DNA from: JADFRG01 sp036986135
Lineage (GTDB): Bacteria > Chloroflexota > Anaerolineae > Anaerolineales > E44-bin32
NCBI GenBank assembly: GCA_036986135.1
Contig: BTQZ01000008.1
Location: forward strand, 1-64,000
DNA: 64,000 bases
Reading direction: 5' to 3'
Shown: in pieces, positions 17,019 through 25,505 of the stretch
How positions within the stretch are numbered: the stretch's first letter is position 1
Layout: every line of letters starts with the position of its first letter
The notes under the pieces: model-generated
Seen by the model: only the letters and a program-made list of their open reading frames with translations
Database searches by the model: none
Told to the model about the DNA's origin: nothing
Translations under genes and position numbers: made by a program

Positions 17019-18344
17019 TTATGCATCTGGCACCTCGGCGAGCTCGGCAACAGCTCGCTGCAGCGCCAATTCCACAGGAGTTCCCAGAACGGATACGGCT
17101 CGAGCGGCTCGCTCGAGTACTTCCACATATTCCGGCCTGGGATCAAGAGTGGGAAGAGCCGTCCCCTCCAACAGCGCAGAGAGCATCTGACCTACATGAC
17201 CCGGCAGCGGCGGTGCCGAGATGTGCACAGGGATGTGTCCGGCGCCATTAGGATTGCTCAGCGCAAGCTGGGAGTCCTCTGACAGCAAGAAACCGACAAA
17301 TTCCCATGCCGCCTCGAAATCCTCCGGTTTGAGATTGGATGCGAAGTAAACGTTTTCGGTCCATACATAGCCGGCCAACGACTCGCCAGTTTCCTGGTAC
17401 ACCGGCCAGGGGTCGATCGTAAGCACTCCCTCCCCAAGCGCCTCACTCAACTGACTAAAGTTCTCCGTGCTCTCGATAAGCCAGCCGGCTTGACCTCGCT
17501 CGAAGAGGTCGCGGTCCTCGTCCGAATTGAATACCACCGGGCCAGCAGGGGCCAGGTCCCTGAGCAGCTCGAGCCAGCAGCGCACGACCGGGTTATCAAG
17601 GTCCGGTGCGGATTCGTCCTGCATCAGCTGCCCACCGCAGGCGGCTGCGAATGGAGCCGCGGTTCTAAATCCGTAGTCCTGAGCAACCCCCTCATTGAAC
17701 GTGCCGCGCAGGGCCTGATCTGCCTCCACCAGGCCCTCCAGCGTACCGGCCGGAATCGGGGCTAGTTCGCGATTTCGGTACAGCACGTTTCCATGCATCC
17801 GAACAGGTATTCCCAGCACTTGCCCCTGGTAATTGGCTTGAGCCCAAGGCAATGGGTGGACCAGCATGCGGAAATCATCCGTTGGCTGGTCTGAGAGGTC
17901 TTGGGTCAGCCCGGATTCGAAAAGCTCCCTGGCCCAGGTCGAAGGTGCGAGGATAAGCGAGGGAAGGGTCCCGATGGCCTGCGCCTCGTCCAGTGCGGTT
18001 CGCAGTTCATCGGCCGGGACGAAAGAGATTGCGAAAGAGAATCCGGGATGGCGCGATTGGAAGCCTTCGATCCGTTCGTTGAGCGCCCGCACACCCTCGG
18101 GTTTCCAGGTCAACCACAGGCTGACCGAGCCTGTCATTTCGCTCGTGGGCTGCAAAACCGGCGTCGGGGCCGGAGTCGGCCCGCTATCGACGATGACGGG
18201 TTCGGGGGTTGGCGTCGGCTCGGATTCCACGCATCCCCAGAGCCAAGCAGCAATCAGGATTGAGACCAGTAGTCGAGGGATTCCCTTCTGCAGCCCCTGA
18301 ATTTGGCTGGGCACCATTTGGCAAAGCAGGCGGGGAGTATGCAT
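17019..18344 (-). CDS. Extracellular solute-binding lipoprotein (family 1, sugar-type ABC)
   Basis: The 441-residue predicted lipoprotein has its lipobox at WLWGC, then a Thr/Pro linker and a family 1 substrate-binding fold: VSLWLTWKPEGVRALNER at the start of lobe 1 and AGYVWTENVYFASN and LKPEDFEAAWEFVGFLLSE in lobe 2. Such proteins feed carbohydrate ABC importers. No permease or ATPase genes are adjacent, so it may be an orphan receptor. ATG 18344 and ATG 18317 are both plausible; both keep the signal peptide. It is divergent from the lipoate ligase gene. Confidence 0.82.
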   Translation of the reverse strand: MHTPRLLCQMVPSQIQGLQKGIPRLLVSILIAAWLWGCVESEPTPTPEPVIVDSGPTPAPTPVLQPTSEMTGSVSLWLTWKPEGVRALNERIEGFQSRHPGFSFAISFVPADELRTALDEAQAIGTLPSLILAPSTWARELFESGLTQDLSDQPTDDFRMLVHPLPWAQANYQGQVLGIPVRMHGNVLYRNRELAPIPAGTLEGLVEADQALRGTFNEGVAQDYGFRTAAPFAAACGGQLMQDESAPDLDNPVVRCWLELLRDLAPAGPVVFNSDEDRDLFERGQAGWLIESTENFSQLSEALGEGVLTIDPWPVYQETGESLAGYVWTENVYFASNLKPEDFEAAWEFVGFLLSEDSQLALSNPNGAGHIPVHISAPPLPGHVGQMLSALLEGTALPTLDPRPEYVEVLERAARAVSVLGTPVELALQRAVAELAEVPDA

Positions 18345-18429
18345 CGCGCGTATCGGTATTCCTGACCATTTCGTCAGGAAGGACCGGCGCGGAAGTCTAC
18401 CATGAAGCTCCCGCCCGCCTGCTGCTCGG

Positions 18430-18435
18430 TATAAT
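18430..18435 (+). promoter_or_regulatory. -10 box of the lipoate ligase gene (predicted leaderless)
   Basis: A perfect TATAAT ends 6 nt before the ATG at 18442, so transcription should start at the start codon. No good -35 is visible. Confidence 0.5.
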
Positions 18436-18441
18436 CGCGGC

Positions 18442-19257
18442 ATGTCCCGTGCCGATTGGCGTTTGATTCTCTCTGAACCCGCGTCGGGGGCGGCAAATAT
18501 GGCCTTGGATGAAGCCATCCTGGAGGCGGTGCTTAAACTTCGAGTGCCCCCGACGCTGCGCTTCTACGCTTGGAATCCACCTTGCCTATCGCTTGGCTAT
18601 GCGCAGGCCGTGAAGGATGCCGACCGAGCGGCTATCGAGCGCGAAGGGTGGGAGCTTGTACGACGGCCAACCGGGGGCAAGGCGATTCTACACACGGACG
18701 AGATCACCTATTCGATTTCGGCGCCGGCCGATCACCCGCTTTTCGCGAATGGTGTACTTCCGAGCTATGAACGAATCAGCATGGCCCTCATGGCCGGTCT
18801 GGAAGAAATGGGCATTGAGCCGGAATTGCACACGGCTGACCCACCTGCCCCCGGCTCAAACCCGGTGTGCTTCCAGAATCCAGGTGCTTTCGAGATCACG
18901 GTCGAGGGGAAAAAGCTCGTGGGCTCGGCGCAGCTGCGCCGAGCAGGAGGAGTGCTGCAACATGGCTCGCTACCCCTGCGAGGAGAGCTGGGGCGAATTT
19001 GTTTGGCGCTGCGCTATGCAAACGAACACGATCGGGCGCGGGCCATGGGGGAAGTCGGCCTGCACGCAATAACCGTGGAGCGTGTTCTGGGAGAATCTCT
19101 TCCATGGGAGGAAACGGCGCGACATCTCACTGCTGGCTTCGAGAATAATCTGCAGATTCGCTTCTCTAGGCAAGAACCTACCCAGCCCGAGATCCGCCGC
19201 TCTCATGAAATCCTGCAAGAGCGCTACTCCCATGCGGATTGGACCCAACGCATCTAG
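18442..19257 (+). CDS. Lipoate-protein ligase A / octanoyltransferase family protein
   Basis: Members of the BPL/LplA/LipB fold attach lipoate or octanoate to the lysine of lipoyl domains. The 271 residues show WNPPCLSLGYAQ, RRPTGGKAILHTDEITYS (about 73-90, the acyl-adenylate pocket) and CFQNPGAFEITVEGKKLVG with the catalytic-type Lys. Whether it is an ATP-dependent ligase or a LipM-like octanoyltransferase cannot be decided from sequence alone. A client is the lipoyl domain of the E2 subunit encoded at 58687-59910. The -10 box is 6 nt upstream of the ATG. Confidence 0.88.
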   Translation: MSRADWRLILSEPASGAANMALDEAILEAVLKLRVPPTLRFYAWNPPCLSLGYAQAVKDADRAAIEREGWELVRRPTGGKAILHTDEITYSISAPADHPLFANGVLPSYERISMALMAGLEEMGIEPELHTADPPAPGSNPVCFQNPGAFEITVEGKKLVGSAQLRRAGGVLQHGSLPLRGELGRICLALRYANEHDRARAMGEVGLHAITVERVLGESLPWEETARHLTAGFENNLQIRFSRQEPTQPEIRRSHEILQERYSHADWTQRI

Positions 19258-19263
19258 CGCACG

Positions 19264-19548
19264 ATGCACGTCCACGTAATTACTCTGGAACTTCACCTTC
19301 CCGGCTGCTCCTCCCTGAAGGAAAAGCGCAGTCGGCTGAAGCCGCTCCTGGCCGCGCTCCACCAGAAATTCAATGTCTCTGCGGCCGAGATTGAGCACCA
19401 GGATGCGCATCGCTCCGCCGTGATTGCCTGTGTGGTGGTCAGCAACAGCGACAAGCACGGAAATCAGGTACTTTCCGGCATCCCGGACTGGGTCGAGCGC
19501 CGCTTCCCAGATCTGCAGCTCGTCGACGATCACCTATCACGCTGGTAG
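19264..19548 (+). CDS. DUF503 (YlxP-like) protein
   Basis: The 94-residue protein matches DUF503: HVHVITLELHLPGCSSLKEKR at the N-terminus with the conserved SLKEKRS, FNVSAAEIEHQDAH in the middle and a VVVSNSDKH stretch. In Firmicutes the homologue ylxP lies in the nusA-infB-rbfA operon. Here it is separated from that operon and follows the lipoate ligase by 6 bp. Function unknown; a ribosome-related role is only suggested by its usual neighbours. Confidence 0.85.
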   Translation: MHVHVITLELHLPGCSSLKEKRSRLKPLLAALHQKFNVSAAEIEHQDAHRSAVIACVVVSNSDKHGNQVLSGIPDWVERRFPDLQLVDDHLSRW

Positions 19549-19555
19549 CAAAAAT

Positions 19556-19575
19556 AGAAAAGCCCCCGAAGGGGC
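19556..19575 (-). terminator. Rho-independent terminator of the response regulator gene at 19600
   Basis: GCCCC (19562-19566) and GGGGC (19571-19575) close a CGAA loop. Read on the minus strand the hairpin is followed by TTTTCTATTTTT. It is 25 bp past the stop of the minus-strand REC gene and also meets the end of the plus-strand DUF503 gene. Confidence 0.8.
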
Positions 19576-19599
19576 CACATGCGAACAAGACAGCCAGAA

Positions 19600-19995
19600 T
19601 CAGGCCGCCTGAATATTCGGGTCTAGCGCCTTGCGGCGGACCAGCGTTCGGAGCCTTGAGGCCAACAAGCTGGCGTGGACCGGCTTGATGAGGTAGTCGT
19701 CTGCGCCGGCATCCAGGGCACGCGCCACGCTGCCTGGCGATCCCAGTGCGGAGAGAATGAGGATAGGAACATCGGAGAAGGATCGAATGCGCTCACAGAC
19801 CTCCCATCCGTCCACTTCGGGCATCAGGAGATCCAGGATAACCACGTCAGGCGCCCCTTCGGGATTCTCCACCGTTTGAATCCCTTCCTCGCTCGACAGC
19901 GCCGACTTTATCTGAAAGTCCTGGCCCCGAAGCAGGGTCCGTAACATCGTCGAGAGATCGGGGTCGTCGTCAATGAGCAGGACTTCGATCGCCAT
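19600..19995 (-). CDS. Single-domain response regulator (REC)
   Basis: The 131-residue protein is a stand-alone receiver domain: acidic pocket LLIDDDPD, phosphoacceptor Asp in VILDLLMPEVDGWE, Thr/Ser-type switch at LILSALGS and Lys in DDYLIKPVHAS. A short tail lacks any DNA-binding domain. It probably passes phosphate or signals by protein contact. It is divergent from the histidine kinase at 20130. ATG 19995 is preferred over the TTG two codons earlier because GGGA is at a proper distance. Confidence 0.9.
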   Translation of the reverse strand: MAIEVLLIDDDPDLSTMLRTLLRGQDFQIKSALSSEEGIQTVENPEGAPDVVILDLLMPEVDGWEVCERIRSFSDVPILILSALGSPGSVARALDAGADDYLIKPVHASLLASRLRTLVRRKALDPNIQAA

Positions 19996-20129
19996 CTTCA
20001 ATTCCCACGAAATCGATCACATTATCTACGAAGAAATCCCCCTTTTAGCTTACAGAGACCTTGCAGTACTACCTTCCACTTGCCCGACCTTTGGGGAATA
20101 GCTAAGATAGCCGCGGAAACAAACTGATC

Positions 20130-21362
20130 ATGGCAGAAGCTGTTTCGCCTGCATTAGAAACTAGAATGCTCCCCTGTCCGCAGTGCAACTTTCCGATTCC
20201 AGGGGATTCTCGGACCTGCCCCAATTGTGGTGTGGATCTGGCTTTGCTCGCGCTCCTTGCGGAGCGCAGCTACCTCGCCGGGGTACCGGAAACCGCTCCG
20301 CTGCCTGAAACGCCAGCGGCCTTCATCCCACGCATCGGCGACTACCTCATCGAACAAGATCTGTTAACCGAGGAAGAGCTAAAGACCGCGCTGGCGCGTC
20401 AGAAGCAGCTCGCCGATGAGGGGGAGCGTCGCCTCCTGGGTCAGACGCTGGTGGAATTGGGGATGGTCTCCCGCGAAACCATCGATATGGCAATCACCAA
20501 CCAGATCATCGAGCTGCACGCCGCGCTCCAGGATGCAAATCGAACATTGGAGCTTCGAGTTTCGGAGCGGACAGCTGAACTCAAGCACGCCCTCGCACGG
20601 CTCACTGAGCTCAATCAGTTGAAGACCAACCTGATCTCGAACGTTTCCCACGAATTGCGCACCCCCCTGGCGCATATCAAGGGCTATGTGGAGTTGCTCG
20701 AGGAAGAGGAGCTGGGTGACCTGACCCTGGAGCAGGGCAAGGCGATGAGCGTCATCCGCCGAGCCACCGTGCGCCTTGGTCAATTGATCGATGATTTAAT
20801 TTCGTTCTCGACCGCCTCTAGGGAGGGGATGGAGCTGAAGCTCGAGCCGGTCTCCATTCGTGACCTAGCCCGCGACATCGTGGATCGTTCAAAGCCGAAG
20901 GCCACCCAGGAGGGAATCAGGCTCCGTCTCTCAGTGGCCAAAGGTCTTCCTCCCGTGCAGGCCGATGCCGAGAAGCTAAGTTGGGTAATTTACCAGCTCC
21001 TGGATAATGCGATCAAATTCACACCCGAAGGCGGCCGCGTTAAGCTTTGGGCGGAGCACGTGAGCGGCTTCGTGACGATCGCGGTCACGGACACCGGAAT
21101 CGGCATCCCCTCCGGCAAACTCAACGAGGTCTTTCAACCGTTCCATCAACTGGACGGCTCGGCAACTCGTCGCTACCGCGGGACCGGTCTGGGGCTGGCG
21201 CTGGTGAAGCAGATCATCGATGCCCACGGCTCAAAGATCACCGTGGAAAGTATGGAGAACAAGGGATCCACCTTTCGGTTCGAGCTGCCCATCTCGGATG
21301 GCAACCCCACCGACGACGACCTCGCGGGCAGCGTCGTTGAAAGTGACGGGGACGCCGGATGA
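20130..21362 (+). CDS. Soluble histidine kinase with N-terminal zinc ribbon and MshEN-like domain
   Basis: The 410-residue kinase has no membrane segment. It begins with a zinc ribbon (CPQCNF...CPNCGVD, about 16-36). Next comes a roughly 60-residue helical module (IGDYLIEQDLLTEEELKTAL) resembling the N-terminal MshEN/GspE domain, which in other proteins binds c-di-GMP or ATPase partners. A coiled coil leads to HisKA (NVSHELRTPLAHIKGY, phosphoacceptor His) and HATPase_c (LLDNAIKF, DTGIGIP, GTGLGLALV). The sensory inputs are inferred only. Its TGA overlaps the next kinase start as ATGA. Confidence 0.88.
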   Translation: MAEAVSPALETRMLPCPQCNFPIPGDSRTCPNCGVDLALLALLAERSYLAGVPETAPLPETPAAFIPRIGDYLIEQDLLTEEELKTALARQKQLADEGERRLLGQTLVELGMVSRETIDMAITNQIIELHAALQDANRTLELRVSERTAELKHALARLTELNQLKTNLISNVSHELRTPLAHIKGYVELLEEEELGDLTLEQGKAMSVIRRATVRLGQLIDDLISFSTASREGMELKLEPVSIRDLARDIVDRSKPKATQEGIRLRLSVAKGLPPVQADAEKLSWVIYQLLDNAIKFTPEGGRVKLWAEHVSGFVTIAVTDTGIGIPSGKLNEVFQPFHQLDGSATRRYRGTGLGLALVKQIIDAHGSKITVESMENKGSTFRFELPISDGNPTDDDLAGSVVESDGDAG

Positions 21363-22612
21363 CCGGCCCGCTGGTTCGACCCGGACCACTCACTCACGGC
21401 ACGGAACTCAACGCAGTCTATGCCATCGCGCGCATCGTAGCCGAAACCTACGATACCGAGGCCGGCCTGGATGCCGTATTTCGCCTGTCGCGGACCATAT
21501 TCATCTTTGACGTCGTCTCACTATTCCTCCACAACGAGGAAACAGGAGAATTCGAGCCGGCCTATGCGCTGGCGCTCGGCCGCGGCCGCTCGCGCGAGGC
21601 GGATCTCGTATGGGGTGAGCCTGCCGCTACCGAGGCCTACCGCAGCGGACAGACCATACTGAGACAGGAGGATGCCGGTCCGAGCGTGAAGGGCCGCGAG
21701 CGGCGCCGCGATTTTCTCGGCTTGCCCATGATGGTGCACGGGCGCTGCGTGGGCGGTCTGGTCTTCGGTCGATTCGGAGGGCCCTCCTACCCTCCCGAGC
21801 ACATACGGCTGGCGGAATTTGTTGCCTGGCATGTGGGGCAGCTGCTCGAAAACCGACGTATGGCCCGGCGCATTGCTTCACTGGAGGCACAGCGTGAGTT
21901 GGCCCGCATGCAGGACGAGTTCATCTCCACGATCTCGCATGAGCTGCGAACCCCGCTCGGAATGATCAAGGGCTATGTGACCACGCTGATGCGAGAGGAC
22001 GCCAACTGGGATTCTGAGACGCGTCTTGAATTCCTTGAGATCGTCGACGAGGAAGCCGATCGATTGCGCGAGCTCATCGACAACCTGCTCGATTCGTCTC
22101 GCCTCGAAACAGGAACGCTCGGTATGACCCTTGAGCCCATCAAGCTGTCCGCCCTGATTCGAGATTCAGTATCACGCACCAAGTCGGTCTACGCAGAAAT
22201 GGATGTGGAGATCGATGTGCCGGAAGATCTTCCAAGGCTACAGGTAGACCCGACTCGGATCGCACAAGTCATGGACAACCTGCTGTCGAACGCCAACAAA
22301 TATGCGCCGGGCTCCCCAATTGCGGTGCGATCCGTCCGGTACGACAATGTAATTGAGATTGGCGTCGAAGATGGAGGGCCCGGCATTCCCCCCGAGCACG
22401 TACCCCATCTTTTCGAGCGGTTTTACAGAGTGCCCGAGCAGACCTCGAATGTACGCGGAACCGGCCTCGGCCTATACATTTGCCGAAAGATTATTGAAGC
22501 CCACAGCGGCGAGATTGGAGTAGAGAGCGAGGAAGGTGCAGGCACACGCATCTACTTCACCCTACCCGTCGATGTGATGGAACCCATACCGGAGGGCGAA
22601 CATGAGCGATAA
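21359..22612 (+). CDS. GAF-domain histidine kinase (soluble)
   Basis: The 417-residue kinase has an N-terminal GAF-like domain (about 20-165), a short coiled coil, HisKA with STISHELRTPLGMIKGY and a HATPase_c domain with MDNLLSNANKYAP, EDGGPGIPPEH and GTGLGLYICR. There are no transmembrane helices, so it senses a cytoplasmic signal or partner. It lies between another kinase and an OmpR-type regulator, overlapping both (4 and 11 bp), so the three form a coupled signalling operon. Confidence 0.9.
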   Translation: MTGPLVRPGPLTHGTELNAVYAIARIVAETYDTEAGLDAVFRLSRTIFIFDVVSLFLHNEETGEFEPAYALALGRGRSREADLVWGEPAATEAYRSGQTILRQEDAGPSVKGRERRRDFLGLPMMVHGRCVGGLVFGRFGGPSYPPEHIRLAEFVAWHVGQLLENRRMARRIASLEAQRELARMQDEFISTISHELRTPLGMIKGYVTTLMREDANWDSETRLEFLEIVDEEADRLRELIDNLLDSSRLETGTLGMTLEPIKLSALIRDSVSRTKSVYAEMDVEIDVPEDLPRLQVDPTRIAQVMDNLLSNANKYAPGSPIAVRSVRYDNVIEIGVEDGGPGIPPEHVPHLFERFYRVPEQTSNVRGTGLGLYICRKIIEAHSGEIGVESEEGAGTRIYFTLPVDVMEPIPEGEHER

Positions 22613-23318
22613 GAACACACTTTTGGTCGTAGACGACGAGCCGCGCTACGTGCGACTGGTTCAGGTCAATCTAGAAACGGCAGGCTACGATGTGGAGACT
22701 GCTCACGATGGCCAGAAAGCGGTCGAGCACGTTGCCAACGAACAGCCGGACCTCATCCTTATGGATGTGATGATGCCTATCATGGATGGCTTCACCGCGA
22801 CTGAGCGCATTCGGGAATTTTCGACTGTTCCGATCATTATCCTTACGGCCAAAGGGGAAGAGCGCGACCGCGTGCGAGGGCTCGATGCCGGAGCCGACGA
22901 CTACATCGTGAAGCCGTTCTCCGCACAGGAACTATTGGCGCGGGTGCGTGCAGTACTGAGGCGAGCGGAGCGACAGACGGACCACGATTTCCACCAGCCG
23001 ATCTATGTGCATCACGAGCTGCAGATCGATCTTGCCCGAGCGCTCGTAACCTCCAACGGTGACGAAATCGCGCTCACAGCCACCGAGTACCGGCTGCTGC
23101 AAAGCCTCGCCGCATCTGAGGGGCGCGTGATGACTCCGGAGGAGCTGCTCACCGCGGTATGGGGGCCAGAGTATCGTGACGACAAGGAGATCCTTTGGGT
23201 CTGCTTAAGTCGATTGCGACAGAAAATCGAGCCGGATCCCAAGAATCCCATCCATATCGTCACGCGACAGGGCCTGGGGTATTTGATCCCTCCCACGTCT
23301 GATAATGGCACTGGCTGA
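22602..23318 (+). CDS. OmpR/PhoB-family response regulator
   Basis: The 238-residue protein has a receiver domain with VVDDE, phosphoacceptor Asp in LILMDVMMPIMDGF, Thr in ILTAKGE and Lys in DYIVKPFS. A winged-helix DNA-binding domain follows (EIALTATEYRLLQSL and the recognition region EILWVCLSRLRQKIEPDP, GLGYLIPP). It is the likely output of the two upstream kinases. Its start overlaps the GAF kinase by 11 bp and a hairpin terminator follows its stop. Confidence 0.94.
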   Translation: MSDKNTLLVVDDEPRYVRLVQVNLETAGYDVETAHDGQKAVEHVANEQPDLILMDVMMPIMDGFTATERIREFSTVPIIILTAKGEERDRVRGLDAGADDYIVKPFSAQELLARVRAVLRRAERQTDHDFHQPIYVHHELQIDLARALVTSNGDEIALTATEYRLLQSLAASEGRVMTPEELLTAVWGPEYRDDKEILWVCLSRLRQKIEPDPKNPIHIVTRQGLGYLIPPTSDNGTG

Positions 23319-23340
23319 GCCTCCCCCATCTGCGAACCCT

Positions 23341-23374
23341 GAGCGGTGCCCGGTCCTCGGGCCGGGTACCGCTC
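23341..23374 (+). terminator. Hairpin terminator after the two-component operon
   Basis: GAGCGGTGCCCGG (23341-23353) pairs with CCGGGTACCGCTC (23362-23374) with a single G-T pair and an 8-nt loop. The tail is pyrimidine-rich (TCCCTTCCCC) rather than a T-run. It lies 22 bp after the response regulator stop. Confidence 0.65.
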
Positions 23375-23445
23375 TCCCTTCCCCACTAGCCTGAGTATGA
23401 CGAACCACTGGTAAACTACGTTTGATTCGCATTCGGAGCGATCAG

Positions 23446-24123
23446 ATGGATGTCGACGCGCGCCTAAAGCTAAAGACCAAGATAGTGGGGGCCGAAATAC
23501 GCGCGGCCAGAGAAGCTTCCGGCAAGAGCATCAAGTCCACCGCGGAACTCATTGGTGTTAGCTCCGCCACCCTATCCTCCTACGAGCACGGTCGCAAAGG
23601 TATTTCGCTCCCTGAGCTCGAACTGCTCGCTTACTGGCTGGATATCCCGGTCGCCAATCTACTCGACGGCTTGCCCAGCGCTCCCGAACGAACCGCGCAC
23701 TTCGACCCGACGGTCGTTGTCTCCTTTCGGCAGAAGATGATCGGAGCTTTGCTTCGCAAACATCGGATCGCTTCCGAAATGACCATCCGCGAATTGGCCG
23801 AGGTGGTTGGATTTCCCGTTAGCCGCATCAGTGGCTACGAGCGCGGCGCAAGGCCGATCGCAATCCCATTTCTGGAAGTCCTGGTCGATGCCCTGGGACG
23901 ATCCATGGACGAATACATCGACATGGAAGGGCAAGGGCCAATCGCGGGCTGGTATAGGGAACGACGGGCATATGAGACCTTTCGTTCGCTCCCGCCAGAC
24001 TTCCGCGATTTTCTGGCCGAACCTGAGAATAGCGGTTTCGTACGCGCCGCCATGAGGTTGCGGGAGCTACCCTCCGAAAAGCTGCAGTCCCTTTCAGAAT
24101 CCTTGGCCGCAATAGCCAGTTGA
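23446..24123 (+). CDS. Tandem XRE-type helix-turn-helix regulator
   Basis: The 225-residue protein carries two Cro/C1-type HTH domains: AAELIGVSSATLSSYEHGRK-like (about 30-50) and TIRELAEVVGFPVSRISGYE (about 107-126), each with the Ser-x-x-x-Tyr-Glu turn. The C-terminal third (FRSLPPDFRDFLAEPENSG) is unassigned. ATG 23446 is chosen over an upstream TTG because GGAG lies 7 nt before it. The stop overlaps the downstream TPR gene start (TTGA), so the two work as a pair. Target genes unknown. Confidence 0.85.
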   Translation: MDVDARLKLKTKIVGAEIRAAREASGKSIKSTAELIGVSSATLSSYEHGRKGISLPELELLAYWLDIPVANLLDGLPSAPERTAHFDPTVVVSFRQKMIGALLRKHRIASEMTIRELAEVVGFPVSRISGYERGARPIAIPFLEVLVDALGRSMDEYIDMEGQGPIAGWYRERRAYETFRSLPPDFRDFLAEPENSGFVRAAMRLRELPSEKLQSLSESLAAIAS

Positions 24124-24656
24124 CGGAATCAAACTCAGAATCTGCTGACCTTGGGCAGCGTGCGCTGGCAGCCTACGAGGCCGATCGATACGACGAAGCG
24201 ATCGATCTCTTTGAATCTGCGCGTGCGGCCACAGACGAGCCATTGAAATCCGCGGAATTGGCCAATAGCTTGAGCGTGATTCTGCTCAAGCAAGGCCGAA
24301 ATACGGAAGCCTTGGAGGTCGTTCGCGGAACGGCGCAGGTGTTCCAGGAAGCGGGAGATCTCAGCCGCCAGGCACGCGCGACCGGCAACATGGCTGCAGC
24401 GCTCGAAGCATGCGGAGAACTCGACTCGGCTGAAGTCGCATACCGTGAAGCGGCCGATCTTTTTGAAGGTACCGGAAACGATGAAGAACGAATGCTCACA
24501 CTGAACGCGTTGTCGCAACTTCAGCTGCGTCAGCGCAGGCCATTTGATGCGGCCGCCAGCCTGCAGGCAGGCGTCCCAGGCGGCCGCGCTTCTGGATTTC
24601 GCGCGCGTTTGATCCAATTCCTCCTACGGATACCGTCCCGCCTACTTCGCTCTTAA
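24120..24656 (+). CDS. TPR-repeat protein coupled to the XRE regulator
   Basis: The 178-residue protein has about three tetratricopeptide repeats (ALAAYEADRYDEAIDLFESA, NSLSVILLKQGRNTEALEVV, AALEACGELDSAEVAYREAA) and a short basic C-terminus. TPRs bind partner proteins; the overlap with the XRE gene suggests it may bind that regulator. The start is TTG 24120 in a TTGA overlap. Confidence 0.75.
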   Translation: MTESNSESADLGQRALAAYEADRYDEAIDLFESARAATDEPLKSAELANSLSVILLKQGRNTEALEVVRGTAQVFQEAGDLSRQARATGNMAAALEACGELDSAEVAYREAADLFEGTGNDEERMLTLNALSQLQLRQRRPFDAAASLQAGVPGGRASGFRARLIQFLLRIPSRLLRS

Positions 24657-24667
24657 GCGAGTCGGAC

Positions 24668-25504
24668 ATGAAGCTCAGACAGACCTCACCGGAGGACCGT
24701 GTCGTGATCGAAGATCTCGTCGCAGGCGCACCTTGGTCCCATGTACATCTGGACTGGCTCGATCCCACAAGCCTCACCGATAGGGAGCCATTCATCCTGG
24801 CAACTGAGGAAGAGACGCCGGCGGGCACCTTAGGCTGCCCGCCTGATCTGCCTGGCGTAGCCTGGCTGCGGACCTTTGCCGCGGCTGAGGGATTTGAGGT
24901 TCAAGAGATGTGGGAGGTTCTATGGACCGCAAGTGTTTCTCGACTGCTCAAGCTAAACGTCTGTCGTGTCGGTGCGCTCGTGCTCGAAGATTGGTTTGAG
25001 CGGCTCATCTTGAAGGCCGGCTTCGAGCGCACTAATTCTGTGATTTTCTATGAGCTGGGGCTCGAGCCAATCGCGGGAGCTAGCCACGATACTCCGCACC
25101 GGCTTCGTTCGATCCGTTCCGCAGACGTGGAAGCGATCCTGGAGCTGGACCATCGTGCCTTTGAGCCCATTTGGCAGATATCCCGTGATTCGCTTGCGGT
25201 GGCTATGATCCAGGCCTCATCTGCAAGCTTGATCGAAGATCAGGGGAAGGTCCTGGGCTACCAGATCACGACCAGCTCACCCTTTGGCGCGCACCTCGCT
25301 CGACTTGCGGTACAGCCCTCTCACCAGCGAGTGGGCCTTGGCACCGCATTAGTGAACGACGCGATTGAAAGCATCCAGGAGACCGGACTGGGCCAGCTTT
25401 CGGTCAATACGCAGGAAAATAACACCCCCAGCCGCAGGCTTTATGAAAAGCTGGGTTTTCAGACCACGGGCAAGGAGTTTCCGGTCTTCGAGATCCAGCT
25501 CTGA
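24668..25504 (+). CDS. GNAT-family acetyltransferase, probably with two GNAT-like halves
   Basis: The 278-residue protein has a clear C-terminal GNAT domain: ARLAVQPSHQRVGLGTALV (acetyl-CoA site) and SVNTQENNTPSRRLYEKLGF. The N-terminal half resembles a degenerate GNAT-like fold (about 1-135), as in two-domain enzymes such as mycothiol synthase relatives, but lacks a cofactor motif. Substrate unknown. Its stop and that of the convergent cobalamin adenosyltransferase gene are 1 bp apart. Confidence 0.8.
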   Translation: MKLRQTSPEDRVVIEDLVAGAPWSHVHLDWLDPTSLTDREPFILATEEETPAGTLGCPPDLPGVAWLRTFAAAEGFEVQEMWEVLWTASVSRLLKLNVCRVGALVLEDWFERLILKAGFERTNSVIFYELGLEPIAGASHDTPHRLRSIRSADVEAILELDHRAFEPIWQISRDSLAVAMIQASSASLIEDQGKVLGYQITTSSPFGAHLARLAVQPSHQRVGLGTALVNDAIESIQETGLGQLSVNTQENNTPSRRLYEKLGFQTTGKEFPVFEIQL

Positions 25505-25505
25505 C

